Source: Bifidobacteriaceae bacterium | GTDB lineage: Bacteria > Actinomycetota > Actinomycetes > Actinomycetales > WQXJ01 | Direction of reading: 5' to 3' | Length of the DNA stretch: 63,355 nt | NCBI GenBank assembly: GCA_031272885.1 | Contig: JAISSX010000062.1 | Coordinates: 1-63,355, forward strand | In this document: one piece after another, positions 14,955 to 23,619 of the stretch | How positions within the stretch are numbered: position 1 is the stretch's first letter | How the letters are laid out: every line of letters starts with the position of its first letter | Translations under genes and position numbers: made by a program | Notes under the pieces: generated by a model | Database searches by the model: none | Seen by the model: the letters and a program-made list of their open reading frames with translations, nothing else | What the model was told of the DNA's origin: nothing

Positions 14955-17648
14955 TCAACTCCCGTCCGGGTAGACGGGCTGGTGCCAGGTGCAGCTTTCG
15001 GTTGCTCCCGGCGCCACGTTCAGTTGGCACACCTGGTTGCCGTGCGAGTCGTCCAGTTTGGCGTCGGTTACCACCACCACCAGGTTTTCGGCCAGGTCGG
15101 TGCGGTGGTTAGTGACCGAATAGACCCAGTAGACGTCAGTGCCTTCGTTGACGGTTGAGCCGGCGGGGATCTGATGACCCAACTTGCTGTCGGTGTAGGC
15201 CTGTTTGGTGATGGAGTAGTTGGGCACCTCACAGGTGGTAATCGGGATCAGCGCGGCGGTGCCGAACTGGGACGACTGGTACACGCCATCGACCAGGCTG
15301 GTCACCTGGGTGCGCAGGTACTTGCCGGCCACCTGCCCTAGGGGGAAGGTGAAGGCAATCCCGCCAATCGAACTGTCGGTGATGGTGCGCGAATAGATCG
15401 GCGTGCCGGCCACGGACTCATCGGCCGAGGCGTAGACGTCCACCACGTACGGCACGGGCGGCGTAGTGCCGTTGACCTTGAACGAGACTTGGGCCGAGCA
15501 GCCGTACTGCGACACCTTGACGGTGGATGCGTTAGTGTCGACGTTCCACGCCTTGACGTCCTTATTGGCGTAGCCGGCGTTCAGGATGTAGCGGGGCGCG
15601 CCGTGGGCCGGGCTGAGACCCGGGTTGGTGTCCTCGCCCACGAAGTAGGGATAGGTGCTGCCGGCCGCAACGTGGGCGTTCGAAGCCAGGAAGGTGTTGT
15701 ACTGCACCCGCACCCCGCCCACGTCACGCAGATAGATGGACGTGCCGCTGTAACCCTTGAACGTGTTAGACAGGATCTGCAGGTTGGACTGGCGCACGGT
15801 GTTCCACTTGGTGGAGTCCAGGTCGCCCTTCCAGAAGATGGCGGCCTGCTTATAGGTGGTGGTTTCGGAGGTGTTGATAAAGGTGTTGCCCTTGACCAGC
15901 GAGCCATGCGCCGGGTTGGTGTCGTAGTAATAGCCGGACCGGCCCAACACCAGGTGGCCGCCGTAGACCGGGTCCGCCCCGCCGTCCTGCAAGGTGGTGT
16001 AGTTGGAGTCGAATGTGTTGTTCTGGAAGTCCAGCCAGAAGCCGGTCTGGCGGTACAACGTGACAATGCCCTTACCGCCGGCGTTGCCATAGAACGTGTT
16101 GCCGCTGAACTTGACCGCCGCGGTGGCGTTACTGGCCTGCGTGGTGTTGTGGAACGACACGATGCCGTAGCTGGTGGTGGTCAACGACTCGAAGCGGTTG
16201 CCGCTGAAGGTCACCCCGCTGACGGTGGCACCCTCGAAACGCAGGCACGGCTCGGACGTCTTAAGGGATTTCATCAGGGTGTTGGAGATGGTCAACGAGG
16301 TCAGCTTGGCGCTGGTGAAGTCCATGATGGAGTAGTTGGTGGTGCTGGCATCGCCTGTTATCTGAGACTGGTAGGTGCCCCCCTTCCCCGGCTCGTCCCC
16401 AATAATCTGCAGGCCGGTCACGGTGGCCTGGTTGAAATCCAGTGACGTGCCACGCTGGTCTGTGAAGACCGAGTTCTTGATCACCATGCCATTGATGGTC
16501 ATGTTGCTGCCGTGGATGTCGATGGGCAGGCGGGTGGAGCGGCCGCCGGTTTGCACCAGGCCGTCGATGGTGGTCTTCGTCAGGGTGGTTTCGCCATCGG
16601 CCCAGACGGCCGAGGTGGCGCAACCCGACTGGTCGGCCTCGGTGCAACCACCGGACAGGCCGGCGTAGACCCGGAAGTTCTTGATCGTCATGCCTTCCAC
16701 GGTCGCCTTCTGGAGCAACACCGAGTAGCCGCTATATGCGCCGTCATACAGGTGCCCGGAAGCCCAGTCATGCAGGTTGATGCCGGTCTGACCCAAGGCG
16801 TGGGTACCGGGGATGACCAGGAAGCGTTCGGTGCCCCAGAAGCCCAGTTTCCAGCCCCAGCCGGCGGCCGACCACGGAAAGGTGTCGGTCATCAGGTAGT
16901 TCTCGGTGGAGCCGTAGCCGATCTCTATGTTGGTCACCCCGTCCGCCAGCATGATGGCGGTTTCGTTGGAGTGCACGCCGTTGATGTGCAGCAGCTTCAC
17001 GTTGTTGCTGGAGATGTAGATGGTGGTGTAGTAGGGCGCGCCGTCCTCCCAGGTGGCGATGCCCAACAGGTCTTGGAAATCGACCGTGATGGAGCCGGAG
17101 GTGTAGACCTCGTAGGCGGCCCGGCCGTCCTCGGCGTCGTAGTCGCCGCACACCCGGTTGGAGGCGTCACACATCAGGTTGCTGGAAGTGATCTTGGTCA
17201 GGTTGATGACGGGGGCGTTGGTCTTGGTGACGTAGGCGCCGCCGCAGGCGGTGCTCTTGGCCTGGAAACAGCCGTTGGTCTTGTAGTCAAGGGTCAGTTG
17301 TCGCACATCGATGGTGATCAGGACGTTGTCCAGGCCGCCATTGGCCAGCCGCAACGCCTCCTTGAAGGTGCATTGGTTGTCGCCCACCGTGTTGCTGCCC
17401 AGCGGGTGAGCCACCATATCAACACAGTTCAGGGTGGTGGAGTTGGGGTAGCCGGCCGTGGTGTTGCCGTTGAAACTGAAGTCGTTGACCTCGTAGACGC
17501 GGTTGTACGCCTTGTAGTCCAGCGCCGCCTGGGCTTCCAGGGCGCCGAAAGACAACGGCAGCACCGCCCCCATCAGGCCGATCATCAGGGCCAACAGGGC
17601 GCGGGTGCCGCGGCGCTTGGGTCCGGATCCTGGTTTCACGCCTGGCAT
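14955..17648 (-). CDS. Large secreted right-handed beta-helix protein with a DUF11-like C-terminal domain
   Basis: This 897-residue protein has a signal peptide with basic residues at ~7-13 and hydrophobic 16-40, ending near LEAQAA. Residues ~200-690 show short repeating turns typical of parallel beta-helices. Examples are SNNVKLLHINGVHSNETAIM, VSGVTFSGNRFESLTT and LQILSNTFKGYSGTSIYLRD, the last like NosD/pectate-lyase repeats. The last ~80 residues (ENLVVVVTDAKLDDSHGNQV) look like a DUF11/DUF7507 domain. No LPXTG or membrane anchor is seen, so it may stay attached through the two co-transcribed SipW-type proteins. A polysaccharide-binding or lyase role is possible; no catalytic site can be named. 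Confidence 0.8.
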   Translation of the reverse strand: MPGVKPGSGPKRRGTRALLALMIGLMGAVLPLSFGALEAQAALDYKAYNRVYEVNDFSFNGNTTAGYPNSTTLNCVDMVAHPLGSNTVGDNQCTFKEALRLANGGLDNVLITIDVRQLTLDYKTNGCFQAKSTACGGAYVTKTNAPVINLTKITSSNLMCDASNRVCGDYDAEDGRAAYEVYTSGSITVDFQDLLGIATWEDGAPYYTTIYISSNNVKLLHINGVHSNETAIMLADGVTNIEIGYGSTENYLMTDTFPWSAAGWGWKLGFWGTERFLVIPGTHALGQTGINLHDWASGHLYDGAYSGYSVLLQKATVEGMTIKNFRVYAGLSGGCTEADQSGCATSAVWADGETTLTKTTIDGLVQTGGRSTRLPIDIHGSNMTINGMVIKNSVFTDQRGTSLDFNQATVTGLQIIGDEPGKGGTYQSQITGDASTTNYSIMDFTSAKLTSLTISNTLMKSLKTSEPCLRFEGATVSGVTFSGNRFESLTTTSYGIVSFHNTTQASNATAAVKFSGNTFYGNAGGKGIVTLYRQTGFWLDFQNNTFDSNYTTLQDGGADPVYGGHLVLGRSGYYYDTNPAHGSLVKGNTFINTSETTTYKQAAIFWKGDLDSTKWNTVRQSNLQILSNTFKGYSGTSIYLRDVGGVRVQYNTFLASNAHVAAGSTYPYFVGEDTNPGLSPAHGAPRYILNAGYANKDVKAWNVDTNASTVKVSQYGCSAQVSFKVNGTTPPVPYVVDVYASADESVAGTPIYSRTITDSSIGGIAFTFPLGQVAGKYLRTQVTSLVDGVYQSSQFGTAALIPITTCEVPNYSITKQAYTDSKLGHQIPAGSTVNEGTDVYWVYSVTNHRTDLAENLVVVVTDAKLDDSHGNQVCQLNVAPGATESCTWHQPVYPDGS

Positions 17649-17747
17649 AACGCCTTGACCGCCCGGTTTATTCCCGGTCTTTCGCCCACGCCGCCCCGCC
17701 CCCTAGGCTGGGACCAGGCCAAACGTCGCCACTACCGGGAGGTTCCA

Positions 17748-18518
17748 GTGATCATCGATCTGCACATGCACGTGGAAAACGTGGCCGCCTTGGGCTGGAC
17801 CATGTCTGCGGCCGATTGCATTGTGGCGATGGATGAGGCCGGCGTGGACCTGGCCGCCATCATGACCCTGACGGACTATCCCGGCCTGAACGAGAACGGC
17901 ATGGGCCTGATTGAGCGCGGCTGCGCCGAGTTCCCCGGCCGCCTGACCGGCTTTGTCCGCCTGAACCCGGTCCAACTCGAGTCCGCACTGTTGGCCCTTG
18001 AGATTGCCGTGCGCGGCCACGGCTTCACCGGCGTGAAACTGCACCCGGTCACCACGCTGGCCCACCCGGGCGGCCCGGCCACGGTGGCCCTGATCCGCCG
18101 CGCCGGCGAATTGGGCGTGCCCACCTTGTTCCACTGCGGCGACGAGTCCTACACCACCCCCCTGGCGGTGGCGGAGGCGGCTAGGCAGTGCCCGGCATCG
18201 ACCGTCATCCTTGGCCACATGGGCGGCTACTTCCACGTCGATGAGGCCCTCGAAGTGGCCGAGGCCCTGCCCAACGTGCTGCTGGAGACCTCCGGCATGC
18301 CGTACCCCGCCCGCATCGCCGAGGCCGTCCAGCGTCTTGGCCCCGAACGGGTCCTGTTCGGCTCCGACGGCCCTATCGCCTCCCCTGCGGTGGAGCGGCG
18401 CAAGGTCGAACTGGCCGGGCTTGACGCGACATCGTTGGCCCTGGTGCTGGGCGGCAACGCCGAACGGCTGCTGAAGCTGGACGGCAGTACCGGCCCCGGC
18501 GGAAAGGCGGTGGCGTGA
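17748..18518 (+). CDS. Amidohydrolase-family metal-dependent hydrolase (amidohydrolase_2 type)
   Basis: This 256-residue TIM-barrel protein starts at GTG 17748 behind GGGAGG; the much longer upstream frame lies antisense to the beta-helix gene. Metal-site motifs are visible in order: DLHMH at residues 4-8, a GVKLHPV strand near 104, LFHCGDES near 130, GHMGGY near 160 and GSDGP near 206. These fit an amidohydrolase_2/ACMSD-like enzyme acting on a C-N, C-C or lactone bond of a small organic acid. It overlaps the next, related gene and is followed by a nucleobase-type permease. The substrate is unknown. Confidence 0.82.
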   Translation: MIIDLHMHVENVAALGWTMSAADCIVAMDEAGVDLAAIMTLTDYPGLNENGMGLIERGCAEFPGRLTGFVRLNPVQLESALLALEIAVRGHGFTGVKLHPVTTLAHPGGPATVALIRRAGELGVPTLFHCGDESYTTPLAVAEAARQCPASTVILGHMGGYFHVDEALEVAEALPNVLLETSGMPYPARIAEAVQRLGPERVLFGSDGPIASPAVERRKVELAGLDATSLALVLGGNAERLLKLDGSTGPGGKAVA

Positions 18519-19255
18519 TGTTGGTGGACGGTTTGGTCTTTGTGGGCACCTGCCGTTTCGGCTACGAGTTGTTGCCCGATGCCGCCCTCGCCGCCTTGGA
18601 TGCGGTGGGCATGGAGAAGGCCATCGCCTCACCCGTGCACCCGGTGGAGGGCCCGATGTCGTCCGCTAACGACCGCTTGTTGGCGGCGGCTCAGGCGGCC
18701 GGCGGCCGGCTGGTGCCGCTGTGCCGCATCGACCCGTGGGACCGGGACGCGCCCGGCGAGGTGGCGCGCTGCCAGGCGCTGGGCGCCAAGGGCGTGCTGC
18801 TGCACCCGTCCGAGGAGCATTTCCGGGTGGCGGACCGCCGGGTCAAGCCGATCATGCAGGCGGCGGCCGCGCTGCGCCTGCCGGTCACCATCGTGGCCGG
18901 GTTCCACCTGGTGGCCGAGCCTTTGCAGTTGGGCCAGGCGGCCAGTTGGGCCGAGGCGGTACCGGTGTTGCTCACCACCGGCGGCCAGCTCAACATCTCG
19001 GGCCTGTCGCTGATTGACGCCAAGTACGCCATGGCGGCCAATCCCAATCTGCACCTGCATTCGACCGGCCAATACCGTCAGGACTTCTTGGAGGAAGTGG
19101 TGGGGGAGTACGGCGCCAACCGGCTGCTCTACGCCTCGGCCGCGCCGGTGTTCGAGATGGCGATGGAACGGGCGCGGGTGGGCCTGACCCACCTGACGCA
19201 GGACGAACTGGCCCAGGTGCTAGGCGGCAACGCCGCCAGGCTGTACGGACTGTAG
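18518..19255 (+). CDS. Amidohydrolase-like protein lacking the N-terminal metal ligands
   Basis: This 245-residue protein starts at ATG 18518, overlapping the stop of the previous gene (TGATG); GTG 18515 is an alternative. It shares the fold and length of its neighbour, ending in the same LxxVLGGNAARLYGL helix (compare LALVLGGNAERLLKL). Where the partner has DLHMH it reads VFVGTCRFGYE, and the partner's GSDGP is ASAAP. GVLLHPSEEHF and IVAGFH remain. It is probably a catalytically altered or non-catalytic partner subunit, made one-to-one with the first by translational coupling. Confidence 0.72.
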   Translation: MLVDGLVFVGTCRFGYELLPDAALAALDAVGMEKAIASPVHPVEGPMSSANDRLLAAAQAAGGRLVPLCRIDPWDRDAPGEVARCQALGAKGVLLHPSEEHFRVADRRVKPIMQAAAALRLPVTIVAGFHLVAEPLQLGQAASWAEAVPVLLTTGGQLNISGLSLIDAKYAMAANPNLHLHSTGQYRQDFLEEVVGEYGANRLLYASAAPVFEMAMERARVGLTHLTQDELAQVLGGNAARLYGL

Positions 19256-19280
19256 TTGAGCCTGGTCCGGTTTTTGCAGA

Positions 19281-19288
19281 ATGTATAC
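19281..19288. promoter_or_regulatory. Possible GntR/FCD operator half (distal)
   Basis: ATGTATAC in the spacer after the amidohydrolase pair matches TGTATACA before the permease. GTATAC-centred palindromes are typical of FCD-type GntR regulators. Confidence 0.4.
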
Positions 19289-19484
19289 GCTCTGCGACAG
19301 CGCCCAGCCGGCGCCGCAAAACCGGGTACGGCACCCCTGAGACGGGCCCCATCTGGGCCATGACGGGCCCAGGACCAGCCCAAACGCCCGGGGCCGGCCG
19401 CCCGGCCCCGGGCGCGCAGCACCGGAATTTACCCACTTGTCACGCCCCTGAAACGTTTGGCTATTCCAAATCCGGCTGAAACCG

Positions 19485-19492
19485 TGTATACA
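19485..19492. promoter_or_regulatory. Possible GntR/FCD operator before the NCS1 permease
   Basis: TGTATACA is a perfect 8-base palindrome 50 bases before the permease start. The GntR gene lies directly after the permease, so control by it is likely but inferred. Confidence 0.5.
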
Positions 19493-19542
19493 TGGGGACT
19501 GTCAGTGCCTCCAAACTGTCCACAATTCCAGGGAGCATCCCC

Positions 19543-21078
19543 ATGTCCTACACCCAACCCCCGGCCGGTGGGTTTGATCCGGCGCCCACCGAATCCGATG
19601 CCGTGATGATCGAATACAGCGCCGGCGCTGCCCCCGATCCATCGCTCTACAACGAGGACCTCGCCCCGCTGAAGCTGAGCCAGCGCCGCTGGGGCCCGTT
19701 CGCCATCTTCAACGTCTGGACCAATGACGTCCAGTCGATCGGCGGTTACACCCTGGCCGCCGGCCTGTTCATCGGCGCCGGCATCAACGGCTGGTGGGTC
19801 TTTGCTGCCATCGTGGCCGCCGGCGTCTTCATCAACTGGCTAGTCAACCTATCCGGCCGCCCCTCGGTCAAGTACGGCGTGCCCTACGCCGTGGTAGCCC
19901 GCAGTTCCATGGGCGTGCGCGGCGCCATTTTCCCCGCCACCATCCGAGGCATCGTGGCCATCTTCTGGTACGGCTGCCAGACCTATTTCGCCTCCACGGC
20001 CGTGGCCCTAGCCATCAACGCCTTAGCCGACAACCCGCAATCGGGCACCTTCCTGCACATGAACGCGGTCGACTGGATCTCGTTCATCATCGTGGCCGTG
20101 CTGCAGACTCTGCTGTTCTGGAAGGGCCTGGGCTGGATTGAGAAGTTCCTCAACTTTGCCGGCCCGGCCGTCTACGTGGTCATGGTGGCACTGTTGATCG
20201 TCATTTGGGTCAAGGCCGGCGACAAGATGCTGGACGGCGTAGCCAACATCTTCAACCAGAACGACAAGCACGGCGCCGACTACTTCACCGCCATCATGAT
20301 CGTGTTCGGCACCATGGTGTCCTACTTCGCTGCCGTGGTAATCAACTTCGGCGACTTCGCCCGCTTCACCCGTTCCACCAAGGCCATGAAGCGCGGCAAT
20401 TTCCTGGGCCTGCCCGTGTCGCTGACCTTCTTCACCTTCCTGGCCTTGTTCACCACCGCCGGCGCCTATGTGTTGGGCTACGCAACTGATACGGGTGACC
20501 CAATCGAGAACCCCACCCAACTGATCAACGCGGTCGACAACACGGCCCTGTCCGTGATCGCGGCTTTCGCCTTCCTGTTCGCCACCGTAGGCATCAACCT
20601 GGTGGCCAACTTCATCCCGCCGGCCTATGACCTGGCCAACCTGTGGCCGTCCAAGATCAACTTCAAGATCGGCGGCATGATTACGGCCGTCATCGGCTTC
20701 GTCATCGGCGGCCTGTGGATCGGCGTGATCGACACCATCGGCGGCTTCGCCAAGTTTGTCAACACCCTTGGTGCCATCCTGTCGCCCCTGTACGGCATCC
20801 TGATTGCGGACTACTACGTGGTCAAGAAGCGCAGCCTGGTGGTGGAAGACCTGTTCAGCATGGAACGCAGCCGGCAGTACTACTTCACCGGTGGCTGGAA
20901 CCTGAACGGCGTCGTCGCCGTCGCCATCGCCGGCGTCTTCTCGGTCTGCACCGTCTGGGTGCCTGCCCTGGGTAACCTGCACGGCTACGAGTGGTTCATC
21001 GGCGCGGCCGGCGGCGCCCTGCTCTACATCGTCCTGTCGATCATCAACCCCAAGAAGAACGCCCCAATCGGCGCCTGA
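19543..21078 (+). CDS. NCS1-family nucleobase/hydantoin/allantoin-type permease
   Basis: This 511-residue protein starts at ATG 19543, eight bases after GGGAG; an upstream ATG at 19492 would fall in the putative operator. It has about 12 membrane segments. The NCS1 signature is seen as FAIFNVWTNDVQSIGGYTLA in segment 1, then SVKYGVPYAVVARSSMGVRG and the segment reading IFWYGCQTYFAS. The C-terminal part has GILIADYYVVKKR, usual for the family. Members carry cytosine, purines, allantoin, hydantoins or thiamine by cation symport. With the upstream amidohydrolases it suggests uptake and ring opening of an N-heterocycle. Confidence 0.9.
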   Translation: MSYTQPPAGGFDPAPTESDAVMIEYSAGAAPDPSLYNEDLAPLKLSQRRWGPFAIFNVWTNDVQSIGGYTLAAGLFIGAGINGWWVFAAIVAAGVFINWLVNLSGRPSVKYGVPYAVVARSSMGVRGAIFPATIRGIVAIFWYGCQTYFASTAVALAINALADNPQSGTFLHMNAVDWISFIIVAVLQTLLFWKGLGWIEKFLNFAGPAVYVVMVALLIVIWVKAGDKMLDGVANIFNQNDKHGADYFTAIMIVFGTMVSYFAAVVINFGDFARFTRSTKAMKRGNFLGLPVSLTFFTFLALFTTAGAYVLGYATDTGDPIENPTQLINAVDNTALSVIAAFAFLFATVGINLVANFIPPAYDLANLWPSKINFKIGGMITAVIGFVIGGLWIGVIDTIGGFAKFVNTLGAILSPLYGILIADYYVVKKRSLVVEDLFSMERSRQYYFTGGWNLNGVVAVAIAGVFSVCTVWVPALGNLHGYEWFIGAAGGALLYIVLSIINPKKNAPIGA

Positions 21079-21107
21079 ATCACTTCAACGGGTAGTAGGC
21101 TCGCCGC

Positions 21108-21776
21108 GTGGCCGCTCAGACCAGACCCCGTGACCCCGCCGCCAAGGCCAAGGGCTCCATTTCCGATGGCGTCTACCGGCAGTTGCGTGGCGAGCTGCTG
21201 ACCTCGGCCATTCCGCCGGGCTCGCGCCTGATGGAAGTGCCCATAGCAGAACGCCTCGGCGTCTCACGCACCCCGGTGCGTGAGGCGCTGAGGCGTCTTG
21301 AATCGGACGGTTTTGTCCAAAGGATCGGCCAGACCAAGCTGGTGGCCACCGCGGTGGGACCGGACGACATCGGCGACATTGGCCTGCTGCGGGTGGAACT
21401 GGAGGGCCTGGCGGCCCGCCTGGCCGTGGCCCGCGGCACGCCCGAACGCTGGGAGCAGTTGGCAGCGCTGGCCCGGGCGCTGGCCACGGCGACCTCGGAC
21501 GAGGACCTGAGCGCTCGGCACCTGGCCTTCCACCGCGCCGTCTACGCCACCGGCTTCGGCCCACGCATGCTGCGCTTCGTCGAAAACCACGTGCTGCCCT
21601 ACCTGGAGCTGACCGTCAACGCCGGGCCGGGCAAGTCGCCCGATCCGGTGGCGGCCAGCCGGGCCCACCTGCGCTACCTGGCCTCGCTCTCCAGCGGCGA
21701 CGTGGAGCGGGCGGTCAAGGCCGCCCGTGAGCACGCCGCCTCGGGCCTGAAGGCGGCCCGGCTCAGCCCGGCCTGA
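21108..21776 (+). CDS. GntR-family transcriptional regulator, FCD subfamily
   Basis: This 222-residue protein starts at GTG 21108. The winged helix-turn-helix is at ~17-75 (SRLMEVPIAERLGVSRTPVR-EALRRLE). The FCD ligand domain that follows keeps metal-binding residues in RHLAFHRAVY, ASRAHLRYL and AAREHAAS. It is separated from the permease gene by 29 bases and is probably co-transcribed with it. Its likely sites are the GTATAC palindromes at 19281 and 19485. The effector is unknown; a substrate or product of the amidohydrolases is a reasonable guess. Confidence 0.9.
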   Translation: MAAQTRPRDPAAKAKGSISDGVYRQLRGELLTSAIPPGSRLMEVPIAERLGVSRTPVREALRRLESDGFVQRIGQTKLVATAVGPDDIGDIGLLRVELEGLAARLAVARGTPERWEQLAALARALATATSDEDLSARHLAFHRAVYATGFGPRMLRFVENHVLPYLELTVNAGPGKSPDPVAASRAHLRYLASLSSGDVERAVKAAREHAASGLKAARLSPA

Positions 21777-22003
21777 ACCCGCCACACCGATACGAAACTA
21801 TTTCTGGGACGAAATACCTATGCCGAAGCTGCATTGAACCCAACCGATGCACTATTTTGGCTTCGGCGGTGATCCCCAAACACTTCCTACGGACCCCAGG
21901 CCCGCAGTTTGCCCAAGCCCGTCCCTCTGATTCATCGGGCGTCGCTTTGGCTTAGACGGCCGGCCGGTGGCGCCCGGGCTGGCCACTTCGCCGTCCACCC
22001 GGA

Positions 22004-23068
22004 CTAACGCCGCCGGCCGGCCTTTTCGCCTGTCTGGCCCCCTTGAGTCACCGGCGCGTATTCGGCCAGCGAGAACACCATCACACCGACCGTGAACAGG
22101 CCCGCCGCCGGGCCCAACAGCCCGGTGGCGCCCAGGCCCAAGGCCAACACCGCGATCATGCCGGCGGCCAGCACCGTCACCGCCCCGAAGCCGCGCCAGG
22201 CCACCCGGGCCGCCGCCACGGCCGCGGCATCGGGTTCGACCGGCGCCGCCGCCGCTCCGGCCGCCGCTTCCCCCCGCCGCACCCGCGCCACCGCCACGGC
22301 GCAGCCGGCCAGGGCCAGGCCGATCCCGCCCAATACCCAGGCCCACGGCGCGTAGTGGAAGCGCAGGAACCACAGTGGCCCACCGGCCCGCACCAACGGC
22401 GCCGGCACATAGTCGAAAGTACCGTTGGCGAACCCGGCCGTGACGGTGAGCGACCCGTCCTGAGCCACCGCCTCCGCCCGGAAAACGGCGTCGCCCAGTT
22501 CCGTGCCAGCGTAAGGGCATGGTTCCTGGTCCCCGGCCGGGCCCGTCCAGCAGCGCACCAACGTGGCGCCCACCGGTCCGTCCAGTTGCAGGTTGACTAG
22601 GTCGATCACCTCGACCGGCCCGCCCGGCACTAAGGCTTCCCATTCGACCAGGTCGGGCCCGGCCCCCGGCTCGGCCGGCTGCACCAGGCCGGTGACCGTG
22701 AAAGTGGCCTTGAACTGCGGCCCCGTCTCCGCCGGCCACGTCAAGGTGACCGTGTTCGCCCTGGTCTTGACCGCGTCATCGGCCGCCACCGCGCCACCCT
22801 GCAACTCGAAGCCGCTGAACTCATACAGGCGGTCCCAGTCCCGGTTAACCGGCACCCGGCGGCGGAAAACCAGTTGGGGGTCCTCGCCCTCCGGCCCGGT
22901 CCAGTCGAACAGCACCAACACCTGGGCCGTACCGTCCTGGCTGACCTTCGCTCGGATTTCCACCTGCCCGATGGCGCCCACCGCGTCAGCTGTCGCCATG
23001 GCCTGGGTACCACCCGCCAAGGCCACTGCCGCCGCCACCAGGGCCGCGGCCACCCAACGCCGTACCAT
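22004..23068 (-). CDS. DUF2207-like membrane protein, short form
   Basis: This 354-residue protein has a signal peptide (residues 1-26, ending AMA). An extracellular beta domain of ~200 residues follows (VEIRAKVSQDGTAQVLVLFD, YEFSGFELQGGAVAADDAVK) with a Cys pair (RCWTG...EPCPY). Then come a membrane segment at ~242-262 (WAWVLGGIGLALAGCAVAVA), an Ala-rich linker, two more segments and a basic tail. This plan resembles DUF2207 proteins without their long cytoplasmic part. It follows smpB by seven bases, so it belongs to the cell-division/translation operon. Function unknown. Confidence 0.65.
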   Translation of the reverse strand: MVRRWVAAALVAAAVALAGGTQAMATADAVGAIGQVEIRAKVSQDGTAQVLVLFDWTGPEGEDPQLVFRRRVPVNRDWDRLYEFSGFELQGGAVAADDAVKTRANTVTLTWPAETGPQFKATFTVTGLVQPAEPGAGPDLVEWEALVPGGPVEVIDLVNLQLDGPVGATLVRCWTGPAGDQEPCPYAGTELGDAVFRAEAVAQDGSLTVTAGFANGTFDYVPAPLVRAGGPLWFLRFHYAPWAWVLGGIGLALAGCAVAVARVRRGEAAAGAAAAPVEPDAAAVAAARVAWRGFGAVTVLAAGMIAVLALGLGATGLLGPAAGLFTVGVMVFSLAEYAPVTQGGQTGEKAGRRR

Positions 23069-23075
23069 CCGCGCC

Positions 23076-23546
23076 CTACCGGTAGTTCCTTGAACGCATG
23101 GCCCGCTGGGCCTCTAGGGCGTCTTGGCGTTCACGCAGGGCTTGGCGCTTGTCCCATTCGCGCTTGCCCCGGGCCAGGGCGATCTCCACCTTGGCCCGGC
23201 CGGCCACGAAGTACAGCCGCAGCGGCACCACCGTGATGCCCGCCTCGCGCGTCTTGGCCTCCCATTTGCGGATCTGGTCGCGGTGCAACAGCAGCTTGCG
23301 CTTGCGCCGCGGGGCGTGGTTGGTCCACGTGCCCTGCGAGTATTCGGGGATGTGGACGCCCTCCAGGTAGGCCTCGCCGCCATCAAACGACACCCAGCCG
23401 TCCACCAGCGAGGCCCGGCCCAAGCGCAGCGCCTTGACCTCGGTGCCGCGCAACACCAAGCCGGCCTCCAAGGTGTCATCGATGTAGTACTCGTGGCGGG
23501 CCTTCCGGTTGGTGGCCACCACCTGCCGCTCGTCCGTGTGCGCCAT
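23076..23546 (-). CDS. smpB: SsrA-binding protein SmpB
   Basis: This 156-residue protein covers the whole SmpB family. The OB-fold begins [20 protein letters not shown] and includes [19 protein letters not shown] and the loop [24 protein letters not shown]. The basic tail reads [18 protein letters not shown]. It binds tmRNA and brings it to stalled ribosomes. The gene lies in the conserved actinobacterial order ftsE-ftsX-M23-smpB. No tmRNA (ssrA) gene was recognised nearby. Confidence 0.97.
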   Translation of the reverse strand: MAHTDERQVVATNRKARHEYYIDDTLEAGLVLRGTEVKALRLGRASLVDGWVSFDGGEAYLEGVHIPEYSQGTWTNHAPRRKRKLLLHRDQIRKWEAKTREAGITVVPLRLYFVAGRAKVEIALARGKREWDKRQALRERQDALEAQRAMRSRNYR

Positions 23547-23619
23547 CGGGCCACCTCCCTTCTGCTTCGCCGTGGGCTCCAGGTTGCCGCCGCGCGGCCG
23601 TCCGGCTGTGGCGCCCGCC

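Noticed and set aside
16512-17747. N-terminal extension of the first amidohydrolase to a 668-codon frame
   Set aside because: The extension lies antisense to the beta-helix gene. GTG 17748 has a ribosome binding site and begins directly with the family's DLHMH motif.
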